Assembly: GCA_946699065.1 (NCBI GenBank)
Contig: CAMPDV010000095.1
Span: forward strand, 620,001-684,000
Direction: 5' to 3'
Length of the DNA stretch: 64,000 nt
DNA from: Loxodes magnus
Taxonomy: Eukaryota; Ciliophora; Karyorelictea; Loxodida; Loxodidae
Part shown: positions 50,631 to 63,540 of the stretch, one piece after another
How positions within the stretch are numbered: position 1 is the stretch's first letter
Layout of the letters: every line of letters begins with the position of its first letter
Notes under the pieces: model-generated
The model's database searches: none
Seen by the model: the letters and a program-made list of their open reading frames with translations, nothing else
What the model was told of the DNA's origin: nothing
Translations under genes and position numbers: made by a program

Positions 50631-53600
50631 TCATTTCCAACCCTTTATTCTAAAGTGTTCCTCAGGATCTTTTTTCCATAACTATCTATTTCCTACTATA
50701 ATACTTGGATCGTTTCTATCGCTTGTTGTATTGTCATGAGTTGCATCTGATATTTCTTCGATTACTTCTTATTAATACTATTTTTATTTTCTCTTTTAAT
50801 GTTTTTGTTTTTCGAAAATTTAATCGTTTCTTTCTATTTAAGATGGTGATTTACTTCTAGCTTATTGACGAGGCTATCCTTTTCATTGATTGTGCATTTA
50901 CATATTTTAAATAGCATTTGCTTGCTGAATCTAATGCATAACTCTAGGATCAATTACTTTGATAGTATTTTTAAGTTGATTGTATAGAAGAAAAACAAGA
51001 AGTGGATCAAGAACTATACATAGAGAGAAAAAGCCAATAAAAAATTAGTAGATTCAGTGAAGGAAATAGCAATCATCCAATTCATCAACTGATATTGCTA
51101 TTATAAGGATATTTAATCCTATTGCCGCTAAACCTCATAAAACATATATTATCTTGAAGTTTTTTCCACAGCTCTTAGTTGAAAGTAACATTGTTCTCAT
51201 AAATACTCCAGCTGCTGCTGCAATCATTCCAACGTAAAGATCTTAAAAGGTAGGATTGTTATTTTTGACTTCATAGAATAAATCTTTGCTACTCTTTGAA
51301 GCAATATATTGCAAAATTCCTACTACAAATATTTAGATCATGCCAATCATTCACAAAGAGTATAAAATATAAACGCTTGAATAATCTCTTTGCATATCTG
51401 AGAAAGATCCTAAGACGATGGAATGAAGTTTAAGAAATTCCTATTTGCTTAAATTTCTTGTTATGCATTTAATGTCTTTTTGTTATTTTTATCTTTAAAC
51501 TTCGGAACTGATTATGATACTTGGATTTTCATTAATTCCTTCTGAGGTAGTGTTTGCATCTAAAGGTTAGATTCTCTGCTAGCTTAAGGTAACCAATTAC
51601 ATCATTTCTTATTACCTTTTAGTATCAGCTTGTATACTAAAAAACAGTATAAGCAAGCAAAGACACGTAAATGATGAAGATAAAATAATAAGGTAGTAAT
51701 TTTTTTATTGATCGTCAGATTTAGATTCTGCCTCTGATTCTTCTTATTCTTCTGCTTCCTATTTTCCTTATGTGTATGCTATGATTCTATATAACCCTAG
51801 CTATTTGCATTAGCATTCAATAAATTGCTATTGTTCATTAGTGATATTACAGACTTTATTTCAGCTTTCTTCTTTACTATCATAGAACTAAAATTCTATT
51901 TATTCCTTAGGTCCAAATTAGTATTTATTGGGAATTTTCATTTAAAATGAAGCTTCACTATCTTCTGGGATTTAAAGGGTTTAGCTTTGCAACTATAATT
52001 ATCCTTAGTCTCATTTGCATACATCATAAAAGTTGAAGCTTGCGTATGCATTCGTTTTATCTTAATCCAGATAATCAACAGGATTAGCATCATATTCAGC
52101 AAGCACAATGACAATGCAATCAATTCTTTCGAAGCTTATCTTTCCTTATATCTTCACATTAGACTTTTTAGTATCTTTAAATTTAAATTCGCTTCACAAA
52201 GTTTACGTGTCTTGCATCCAAACTGAGGCAGAAGAGTTTTAATGTTTAAATTCATCCTTCGGAGCTATGTTAGGAGCTAACTCTGAAGCAGCGTATAAAA
52301 CAGCTCCTGTTTAGATTAGAGTATATGAAGAAGTAGCTAATGAAAGCCTTCTTCCATTCTAAGTAGTGTTTGTTTATTTCATCAAATAGTTAGACACAGC
52401 CTAAACTATATTGTTATTATCATCATAAGTAAACCTTTCATTATTAGAACTAACATAGTCTAATAAAGATTAAGTGCTTTGAATAGAATTCTACAAGTTA
52501 TTAGATGTAACATACTAACTTAGAGTAGCAATGTTGCTGCAAGCTATTGGAATTTCTTCTTATGTACTGACTTCGCTAGTTGATTGGATTAAATTAGTGA
52601 TAGTATCATCATCAATGGCATCTTCTTGATTTTCCAAACTATTAGCTACGTCTTTTATAAATTGCTAACTTTCTACTGTATCTTGGAAATTATTTTAGTT
52701 TTGCTGAATTTAGTCTTCAAGACTTTCAGTATTAGGATTCACTGTTACATAGGTACTTTGTTCAGAACTGTATCCTGATGCTCCAAATGAATCATAGGCT
52801 TTTACACCAACTTTTAACTAATATTTGCTATCTTTTACTCCTGATCTCAACTTTCTAGACACTTCTGTATCTTCTGAAATTGGAGCAATACTTTCATAGT
52901 CTTAACTGGATTCTTCTCATACAAAAAATTAGAATGTAAGAGGTAAGTTATTTTCAGGATCTGAGTAATTGAAAGCTTTAAAATGAAAATAAGTTTTTCA
53001 AGCTGTTCCGTTCACTGGATCTAATTATAGGAAACATTTAGGAACATCATTTGTATACATTATAATAGAAGCTCTAAACTATTTTTCTGATACATTTACT
53101 TTAACTGTAAATGTGTAATAAGCACATACTTCTAGCTATGAAGTATCTATCTTTATTATTAACTAGTTTTATGGAGTTAGCAAAAGAGGCTTAACTAATT
53201 ATCCAGGATCCATAGTTCAATTAACACTTTAAATTTCTCATGGATCATCACTTACTATTTTCACCTGAGCTATTAACTTAACTTCTTCATTCCTATTCAA
53301 GACAAATTCACTTTTAGAATCAGAGGCAATGGTGACACTTCCTTAAATTTTGCTTTATGTGACATTCAATCAAACGAAATTTTCTGAGCATCTTCCATCA
53401 CTTGAACATACAGTTACTATTACTTTATAAATGTAAGAAATGATCATTTGCTCACCATAAATTACTAGGATAAAGTTATTACTTTGAGGACATTTGAAAT
53501 TTATAAATTTATCCTAATTCATACTACTTTAAGTGTCTACTTACTATCCATCTGATATGGATCAAACTTCACATCTCCAAGTAAAGTTTACAGACTTTCC

Positions 53601-56600
53601 TTCAGGATCTTAACTTTATTAAGCTGTTAATGAAATAGTATCTAAATTTTCCATAGTTAAGTTGGTAGGTCCACTAATGATTGCTTCTACTCTTTTAGCA
53701 ATTGCATTTAAGACACAAGTTGACTGAGTTGTATCATCTACAGTAACTTAAAAGATATATTTTGTATTGATAGACAGCTTATTTTTTTCTATATTTAATA
53801 TTGTTTTGTTTTGGGCACTTTACAAAGCAGTTAACACATTGTCGTTATCTGTACTATTCGAATATATTAATAATCACTGAATTTTAAATTTATCAGTATC
53901 TGGTCTATTTTACTAAGTTATGTTCACCTTTATATCTATTCCATCAGCTCGAGAAGTGGTGTATTAAGAAGTGTTTTGATTGTAAGTACTGCCAATCCAC
54001 TAGATTTTAATTTCTTATCATCCATAAATGGTTAAGTTTTATTAGAAAATAGATTAATTAAGTTAACTTTAGTTAATTCCCATTCAGCTTTCTGCATAAA
54101 CTGAAACACTTATAAAGCTTATTTGATTCAGTTTTTCTTATTCAATTGTGAAATTTCAGTTTTCATCTTTATATTTTATGGGGAAGGAAATTTATTAAGG
54201 AGTAGCAACTTCATTTATGATACCAAGAGTTTCATTAAAGAATATAGCTTTCCAATGATAAATAACAGATCTATGATATCTTTAATCTACACTTGCACTA
54301 TAGTAAATTGAAGCATTATTTTTAAAAGGTTTAGATGGTAAACCCTCAACTTTAATTATCGAGAAACTCTTAGTAAAATTGCTTAGTGTAACTGATAGCA
54401 GTTATGTTTACTTTCTAGCGAATTTATGAGTAGAGTTAATGATTCCACTCTTAAAGTTTATTTATAAATCCAAAGCAAGGAAACTTTCCTCTCCTAACTA
54501 AATACTTAAATTCCTAAAATTATCAGTTCAACTGCAAGAGATATTAGAAGTGTCATTGCTAAACTTTCTAAGTTCTGCTGTGGCGAATAGAATATTGCAA
54601 TTATGGCTACTTTAATTGAACCCTACTGTCTTGTCAAAAGTAACCTGGATGTAATTATAGTTTTATATAACAGTACCATTTGCAGGCTTAGGAGGCTCAG
54701 CTACATAAAGATTACAGTCAGAAGTTTTAAATCTATCAGCGTTTCCTTCTTAAAACTCAGTACACGGAAGGTTATTATTACAGCAGTAAGAGTAAATGTC
54801 TGGTAAGCATTCATCAAGAACTTATTGGAAGCAGTTATTTACACATTAAGTGGTACCATTATCTACTTTGATGTAATAATTTGTATTGCATTAATTACAT
54901 GATGTCTCATTCTAACATTTTTAGCAGTTTGTCATACATTAAGGACACTTCTTATCTTTGTTATTTGTTCATGTACCTTCTGGACATGAAGTTTTGCATG
55001 AGCTACTTGATTCATCAAGAAATGAAGTTTAGTCGCATGTTGTGCAGATAGTAGAACTTAAGCAGACAAAACATTTAGTTCCACATTGTTAGCAATTACC
55101 ATTGTTGTTTCAGTAACCCTCTCCACAGGTACTTATGCATATTTTATTCTTAAGAACATAGTTCTAAGAGCATCCTGTACATCCAGTCTAATCACATTTT
55201 ATGCAGTTAACATCTTAGTTATAGGAGCATTTGTTTGGAGTTGAGATTTCATTTCAGCAGCAAGGAGGAGGATTAACGTTACAATCAGCTAAGCATAAAT
55301 TTTTTGTAGAGTCTAGATAATAATTGGAATTACAACTAGAACATACATCGGTGCTTTTAGCTTAGTTAAAAGAGCAACTTTAACATTACAAAACTGTGCA
55401 TGGCTTGCATTTGCTATCTTTACTATCTGCATAAGTACCACCAGGACAAGGTTAATAGCATAATTCATCTATAGTATTTAAGTAAAATGTATTTTTGCAT
55501 TTTATGCATTTAGCATTATTTTCACAAATTTCACAATTATCAATGCATGCTGTACAAACTCCATCGCTACTAAAATAACCAGAAGGACATGTATCAATAC
55601 AGCTACCTTAGCTAAGTACATGTGTCGAATCACATTTAGTGCATAATGTATTTGTGCATTGCAAGCAAAATTCTTTAACTTTTACACATTTATTATTAAT
55701 ATTATCAGCGTAGTAACATGGAGGAGCATTAGAATTGCAATCTTTTGTGCATATGTTTAAGTCTTAATTAAGATAATAAGAAGTACCTAATTCACATGCA
55801 GAACAAATCGCTTTTTGAGCAGTATCACTTCATGCACAAGCAGTACATTTGAATACTGCGTCATCATAATGATCTACGTCATCGCATTTGATACATATAT
55901 AATCAGAAGTTTACCAATAAATTTTCTGAAAGTATCCATTTCCACATGCCGTTACACATTAATTATCTTTAAGTCAATACTGACTACTATCAACTTTTAA
56001 GCATTTGTAAGGAATTAGTACACCATCCGTTGTATATCCACACTATGCCCATGATTTAGAGGTATCAGCTTCTGTGCATAATTTGCAAGTTCTAGTTGAA
56101 TTTACATAATAGCCATACATGTTTGAAGGGCAATCTAAATAACATAAATGATCTAAAGGATTGATGTAGTAAAGATCAGTGCAGGCTGTACACTCTAATT
56201 CAAATATTTCATTTTCTTAGCAAGCAATACACTTAGGATCTTTACTTTAAATAGTTGGAAGACAGTTTAAGCATGTTCCAAGCAAAGTAAGTGAATCTCA
56301 ATGTCCATATTGGCCGAAAGGACATTAGTAAACACAATTTTTAGGAAAAGAGCTAGGTTGTATAAAAGTCTTTGTATTATTGATTTTATCATAAGAACAA
56401 TTATCGCAATGAACATAAGGATTTGAATAATGGCAAGCTATGCATCCTATATGTTATTGTCCATCTTCTCTGCAACGAAAGCAACACCAATTTCACCAAA
56501 TTCCTTCATAATAGCCTACACTACAATTTCTAACACAAATTTAATCTTAGTGACAAGTTAATTGTCATTATTTAGTGCTATAAATTTTACATTCAGTAGC

Positions 56601-58769
56601 TATAAGTTTATTATTCCTTATCTCACATTTTCTAACACCCAAACCCAATATATCGGTAGGGCAAGGTTTACAAGCTCCAATTATTTTTCCATTAGGATCA
56701 GTATAGTTAATCGGATAATATTCATAGGTAGGGCAAGTCTTTACGCAATCAGTAGTAGAAGGATCTCAATAGCGTTAGTAGCTATAATATGTGTCATATT
56801 CACAATTTTCACATTAGAAAGATCCGGAATTCCAATTACATGTTTTACAATATTTTGATATTGAAGGATTTGGAAGTCCATCAGCTGTATCAGAGCAGTT
56901 TCTACATACATAAGCTACTTTCCCAGTTAATTTATAATTAGTAATTTTATATTTTCCAAATCCAAAAGGACAGTTATCTACACAAGTTCTAGCAAGTGGA
57001 TCAATATATTTTATAATATGTCCATCAGTGAAACGACAAGCAATGCAACCAATAGAGTCACAATCTATGCAAGCATTAGGTAGTAATCTGAAGTCACAAA
57101 ATTTGCATTTTTTAACAGTGTCTTTAGTTATATATTTTCCTATCCTTGTACAATCAGTTGGTCTTATTCAATTTCCTGTTTCAGTATCTGCAATTCAATC
57201 TGACGCATCTGGATAAGATGTTTGACAACTTCCACTTCACCAGAAATATCCATGTCAGTGCTAGCATCCGTTACATTAATATTAATTACATTTTCAGCAA
57301 TGTTAATCATAACTAGAGCATCTTTTGCATTCTTATCAGCTAACTCAAAATTCATTAGTTTAATCACATGTAGACTAATCAACTCAGACGTAATCTTCAC
57401 TTCTTAGATACTTACTTCCTGGATTATTATTCGAAGCTGTAGATGATGTTCAATGACCAGCATAACCGGATTATCCTCTTTAACATTTTTCTGTTCCGCT
57501 CTCTTTATAGCATAATCTACAATTGCTATCAGAGCAAGATTTACATTTTTAATCAGTATCTAGATAGCAATACGTGCAGTATTCTGATCCTGTAGGACAT
57601 TATTTACACTAATAAGATAAACTCTTTTAATTGTCTAAATAAGTATTAGGAGCGCAAGTTTATGAACAGCCAGTATAATCTTTATTTATGTAATACATTG
57701 CTGCATTACTTATTTAATAGGTACATCTTGCACAATTTTATGAATGTGTATCACTATTATAATAGCATTATTCACAGAAGCTTAATGAACATGGCTAGCA
57801 TGAAGTCCCATCATAATAGCATGTTGAGCAACTGGAAAGTTATGGACACTGCAAGCATTCATTAGTTGAATTTTTTAAGTATCAATTAGGAGGACACTGA
57901 TCTATACAGGTATTTTTGAATTTGAACCAACGCTTATTATTTTTGTCTGGATTTCAGCAACTTTCACAAAATACATTTTCATCTTTTAAATAACAGTCTT
58001 TGCATCCATCAGGACATCCACAAGCACAAACATTCGGTTTGTCTCCTGGAAACTTTTCAAGATCGTATAAAACTTCGTAAGTAGGCTTAGAACTAGAATA
58101 TCCACAGGAATTAATCGTGCAAGCTCTTACTGCATTGGTTTAAGTACCTGAATTGTATACCATATTTACTGAATCTGATGGAATGCAATATTTTACTCCG
58201 TCCCAGTAGTAATATTTTCCAGCAATACTTTCAGAAATATTATTACATTACTAATATTCATTAATATCTACTCTATCGTCAGTGCATCTCTAAATATCAG
58301 TATGTGTATAAGTTTAAGGAATAGGGTTTGCTATTATTCTCTTACCGACAGGACATTCATTACAACAATATCCACTATCTGTACAATCTCAAGTATCTGA
58401 ATTATAAACAAAGTAGCAGTTTTGGCAATTGTAATTATATCTTCTTCAAGGACACTGAATGCAATTTCTTCTTACAGGATCATAATAATGGTTTTAAGAG
58501 CAAACACTTAAGCATTTTGAAGAATCTATTTTTTTAGGGATTAAGCAAGTTTCGCATTTATCAGTACCTGTATTTATATAGCAATCAGTACAACACTCCC
58601 CAAGTGCTGGATTACAATCCGTAACAGGACAGTCCCAGCATACATCTCCTCTTTCATCAGCTGTACATCACTGATTACTTTCACATCTATGCTAACACTA
58701 CAGTGAAATTTAGAAAAGTTGAATGACAATTAAGATATAAAATGAAAAGATTCAGCTAAGAAATTTCAT
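50631..58769 (-). CDS. Giant Cys-rich REJ / polycystin-1-like membrane protein
   Basis: A 2,712-residue surface protein, open from ATG 58769 to TGA 50631-50633. Residues 1-24 form a signal peptide. Residues about 25-1320 are dozens of furin/growth-factor-receptor-like Cys repeats (CTDCYINTG, CPQCMTNCQKCQN). Residues about 1400-2200 resemble the REJ/PKD ectodomain (SQDPEGKSVNFTWRCEV, YSDPENNLPLTF). A GPS-like CQCKQLGLYRI precedes TM1 (about 2340-2370) but lacks the HL-S/T cleavage triad. Four more TM segments follow (about 2456-2600), including HSIVLGSFSDMQRDYSS, LYVGMIAAAAGVFMRT and SLCIVLDPLLVFLLYNQL. They match the order and spacing of polycystin-1 TM2-TM5, without the channel part and without room for a PLAT domain. 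The tail is polar, ending FRIKGWK. TGA encodes Trp dozens of times, densest near 57250. It lies in the right inverted-repeat arm. Likely role is ciliary or surface sensing (inference). Confidence 0.88.
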
Positions 58770-58790
58770 TTTATTTAATAGTTAAGCTTA
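51601..58790 (-). repeat. Right arm of 7.2-kb inverted repeat
   Basis: Reverse-complement partner of 21261-28451. It carries the intact version of the gene. Similarity ends 5' at the AAGCTTA about 20 bp before the ATG and 3' just after the first transmembrane segment of the encoded protein. Confidence 0.95.
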
Positions 58791-61695
58791 TGACTACTGT
58801 ACTTTTATTTTAAAGTTTAAAACTAATTTCAAATTAAATTATACTCAACTCTTTAATTTACACCCTTTCAAATACCTACTATACTCTAATCACTCATAAA
58901 AGCAGATACTTTTATCTTCATTTTTATTTAAATAACTCCAATTTATCCTTCCTTTCTTAGGCTCTATTTTTAAGCTTTCCTTACTTTTAATGATTATTTA
59001 CTGTTTAATTAATTTAAGAATTTTTTATAAGGTATAAATCTTAAGCTTAAATTAGTTGAAACTAGACAAATTAAATTAAATTTCGTAATTCATAGCAAAA
59101 TTTATTATTTTAACTAATGAAATAACCTTAGAAAGTTGATTACCTTTAAATGCAATAGATGATGAAATAACATAGGCTGGTAAACTTGAAATAGTTAGAT
59201 TTTAGGATTTTCTGAGATTAAGCTTATCGGTGTATTTACACATGATAACCAATTTAAAGTTTTGCTTTAAACATTTTTAATTAGGTGACTTTAACTTAAT
59301 ATTTGATGAAGGTTTATTAATAAAAAGAAATATCTTTTATCAATAAATTGAGGTAACAATATAAATGCATAATCATTAAAACATTTTGACTATTCCACTT
59401 ATTAAATGTTGCTATACAGCTAGTAATCGTTAGGCAAGATAAGCAAATTTAAATGATTAAGTTTATAATTATTAGTTTCTGTACTTACCCTAAGAATCTA
59501 TAAAATTTAGCTTTTATTTTGTTTATTGATCTAAGCTTAGCCATTTAATATTTAATCTAATTATACTAAAGCTTTATCTATTACTTAGATTGCCACTCTT
59601 TGCTTTAGATAAAATGAATTGCGTTGTATCATTAAGAACTTAAAAACATAGTGAATTATTAATATTAACTCTTATGCTTGCTTATCTTATACACTTTATA
59701 TGCAAATAGGTACTTTAAATATAAATAATAAAACCTTGCTGGTTTATAATTATCAATTACTAGATTTCATCTAAATGAGCCACAAAGATCGCTATTATAA
59801 TTTAAGTTTTACTAATCTGAGTTATCTATTAAAAGTGTAGTTACCAAAGCTCTATAGTTATCTTTAATTTCTCATTATGAAATTATAATAAATCTAGTTA
59901 GTTGCTTAAGCTTTACTTTGCTTATCTAATTAAGTTTTGCAGGTAAGAAGAAATCTAAATTTTATAAAGCTGAAACTAAATTCCTTTAATTGAAGAAATT
60001 CTACTTGGCAGTTAAAATGATTCACTTAACTTTTTTGTTCCCATTTTGTAAACCATTTAGATAGTTTGGAAATAAGAAGATTTCTAAAATATGTAATTAA
60101 TCTCCAAACTTATAAAACTAAAAGATAAAGTCTATTTATAATTGCCTTTGAAATAGCTTAAAAAGCAAAAATATTAAAATAAATAGCTATGCCAATTAAG
60201 CAAATAGAGCTATGAAATAAATCTTTTCTTAACTCAGCTTTAATATAGATTATTAAGAAAAGGAAGACAAAACTGAGAAAGGAAAATATCATCTAATAAA
60301 GTAAACAAATAATAAAAAGATTTAGCCTTCTAACTATAATAATTAACTAAAATATACTAAACTTTATTATATTTAATTCTGAAGGAGATAGAAACATACT
60401 GATGAAGATATGTTCAGTCAAATTTAGATCTATGGTTCAATTATAATTATACGAAATCAAATTATATTTCTAACTAAAAATAAATTGATGAATCAACCAC
60501 ACTTTATAATGTTTTAGGGTAAAGCTACAGATAAAATTCTATTGCATGATTAAAGAAGTTAATAAAGGCTATAAAATTATTTAGGATATATCATTTATTA
60601 TTTTGATTCTCTTAATAATTTTTTATTTTTATCTCTATTGATTTTAAAGGTATCAGCTAAATCAAGGTAAAGATGTAAGATAATTATATAATTAAATGAA
60701 TGAATGAAGATACTTTTACTTGGTTGATTTGCTTTTTTGGTTAATGATACATTTTGAAAACTTGAATTTAGAAATCTTTATGCTGAATAATAATTTTTAT
60801 TCTTCAACCTTTAGAGAATATATACGACTTCTAAGTTCTCTAAGCTTTAAATTTAGTAAATAGGTATTAATTTAAATGACTGGCTCTATAAAATATTAGA
60901 GAATCTTAATAATTATTCTTTCTTTTTATCTTAATAACAATTAATGCATAGCTTGCTATTTTAATTATTCTAAGATATGCTAATAGTAGAAGGGTTTTTG
61001 CTTAATTTATTTTTTAATTATCATTAATAAACTCTTCGCTTATACAGTGAAGTGATTTTTCAATTAAATTATAAAAAAGCTGCTTTAACTATACTGTTTT
61101 ATTGCAGTTTTTGTGGAAAACTTTATATAAAAATACTTTTACAAAGGTTATCAATTTGATATATTGATAGCCTCATGCATTTATTTAAGATACTTCTGGT
61201 TATTTTACAATTGTAGTTTGTATTTAAGTTTCTTTATGATTACTAAAATTTGAAAGGGAAATTATTACTCAGCTAAATGTATATTGCAACTATATATTTT
61301 TAAGGGATCCTAGATTATATGAATAAACAGTCCTTTCTGAGCTTTAAATGAATAGATACATTTTGGTATTCTATTTTAAATACTTGCATATATTATTCAG
61401 AATTACTAAAGCTTTGATTAATAGGAATCTAAATTAATGAGATTATTATCTAATCATTCATTTAATTATAAATAGCTTACTATATTTGTCCTTAATGAAA
61501 CTTTCTCTATTAGTAGTTATGCTAAAATTGCTTCTTTTTCTTAACGTAAATAAAGCAATCGTTTAAGCATATGAAACCAATCATTTCATTTAAGCTTATT
61601 TTTACATAGGAAGCATATTTATTATTAAGAAATAACTAGATAGAGTTGCTTGGGAGATAAAACTCTTCATAATTTGGAAATTTAAAGAGCATAGA
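58791..61695. other. AT-rich intergenic
   Basis: No motif-bearing ORF or RNA-like island found on either strand in 2.9 kb. It contains the promoter side of the intact polycystin-like gene. Confidence 0.5.
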
Positions 61696-62247
61696 ATGCA
61701 AAATAATCTTATAACTAGTAATAAAAGAGTAACTAAACAAACAACTGTTTAACCAATTCTAAAGGAAAAAGAAAAAGATTAAAGTAAGTGCTTAATATCA
61801 CTTAAGGAACCAGTTGCTTTTTGTTAAACTAAAAGTTTAGAAAATATAAATTTAATTAAAGAGAATCAATAATAAATATTATATTTCACTAAATCTGCCT
61901 AATTAACTAATTACCTACTAGGATGTAAATTAATTTAGTCATATTAATTAGACTCACTTAATTTTAAGATTACTACCTACCATGTAGATACAATAAATTA
62001 CTCTACTACGATAATTATGAATTTAGGATTTATAAGTCTAATATTTATTGTATAGCTAAAGTTAGTGTAATATCTACATAGAATTATAGAAAGTTAGTAT
62101 TAACTTTTATGTCTATATTTTAGTGTAAATTGCTAGTATAGTGATATCCAATTTAATTATATAAAATAACAAATGAAAGTTTTATATATGAAATAGCTAT
62201 TCACTCTACAGGTATTTATCTTTAGCTTTATATATAAAAAACTATGA
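61696..62247 (+). CDS. Weak ORF of unknown function
   Basis: A 183-codon ORF starting MQNNLITSNKRVTKQTTVQP and continuing ILKEKEKDQSKCLISLKEP. The first 60 codons are polar and coding-like; the rest is hydrophobic and less certain. TGA stop at 62245-62247. No family recognised; could be fortuitous. Confidence 0.27.
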
Positions 62248-62604
62248 AAACAAAGAAAATTATAATAGAAAAGAATATCAATTAAGAGAAGAAAGGAGAT
62301 ATTTAAGGGTGTATATAAGGTTCCTATAATATACAAAATATCAGACTTCTGAATATAAGAATTTATAAATTCTACTAAAGATTAATTATGAGATATCTAA
62401 AGCTCTATATGCTTTAATCATAATATAAAGCATAAATTGAAGTAGCTTGCTGCATACTCTAATATATTTTAATTGTTTTAAATAGTTTATTATTCTAATA
62501 CTTTATCTTTCTTTAACTTCTTAAATTTAAGTGTTGCTTATAAACGCTACTGATTACTTTCATAGCAGAATAAATTAAGTCTTAATTTATTATATTATAT
62601 AAAA

Positions 62605-63540
62605 ATGGCTTCTAAGAAATAACAGAACTTTGAACAAAACATTTAAACAGGAAAATTCTCTAAAAAATAAAAAAGTGAAATAATTACAATGAGTGAAAGT
62701 GAGAAATATGATTGATATGACGAACATTAACCACTTGGAAATCCAGAATTATAAAAACTTCCGACACAAACTCAAATAGAAATATTATCTAAGTCATTAA
62801 AAGAGTTTATGTTTAAAAATAGATACCTCACTGATAAACTAGAAAAATTAGAAAAACTAATAACGTCTTTACTTGAGAAACAATATTAATAATCATAAGA
62901 AATAGAAAACAAACTGGAACAAAGAATTCTTTAAATTTAATAATAAATTCAGGTTACGCCATTTTCGATTTAACAGAATTAATCAGATCCTATGGAAATA
63001 GAAAATGAAACCTCAAATTAAAATAAACAGTAAACGTTTATTTAAAATAAGTAGTAAATTTAAATTAAGTAAGTGTTACAGGAATAATAGTTTAAAAGAA
63101 GAATAAAATGCTACGTGTGTAATAAATAACACCAATGAAAATACTGCTACTAACTAAGCGAAATTTAAAGAAAGAATAAATAAGATATTTTTAGAAAACT
63201 ATTTAGGATATATCCAACATAAAGTGGAAAAATTTATAGAAAAAAATGCTTTAATTCAAATCTTAATCCTTGGATAAATAATTAGGAACGCTAAGTGCAA
63301 GATGAAGACTATTCCAAATATTAAAGGATGGTGAACTAATGAAGTGCTACACCGCCTAACTAAGCCTAGTAGGAATTCAAGACAAACTAATGGAGACAAG
63401 CTGATAGAATAGGTCAGATGGCTGACTACTAAGGCTTTAACAAAGCTTTTTAACTATTTTTTTAACTCCAAAACTTTCTTAATTAAGTTTAATGCTTATT
63501 GCCTTTAGTAAAGTTTAGAAAGAGAATTTCAAACATTTGA
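62605..63540 (+). CDS. Coiled-coil protein with zinc-knuckle-like motif
   Basis: A 311-codon ORF starting MASKKQQNFEQNIQTGKFSK. Residues about 70-130 are a strong coiled coil (DKLEKLEKLITSLLEKQ, EIENKLEQRILQIQQQ). Near residue 168 lies CYVCNKQHQWKYC, a C-x2-C-x3-H-x4-C cluster one residue shorter than the classical CCHC zinc knuckle. The remainder is Gln/Asn-rich and basic. Coiled coil followed by a knuckle is the layout of some retroelement ORF1/Gag-like proteins as well as of cellular RNA-binding proteins. No reverse transcriptase is visible in the remaining 460 bp, so this stays open. Trp is TGA at DWYDEH, HQWKYC, NQWSAT and NQWRQA (the last also near TGG). TGA stop at 63538-63540. Confidence 0.6.

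Noticed and set aside
57028-57407. Short ORFs on both strands inside the right inverted-repeat arm
   Set aside because: Shadows of the Cys-rich gene read through TGA as Trp; they disappear in the left arm.
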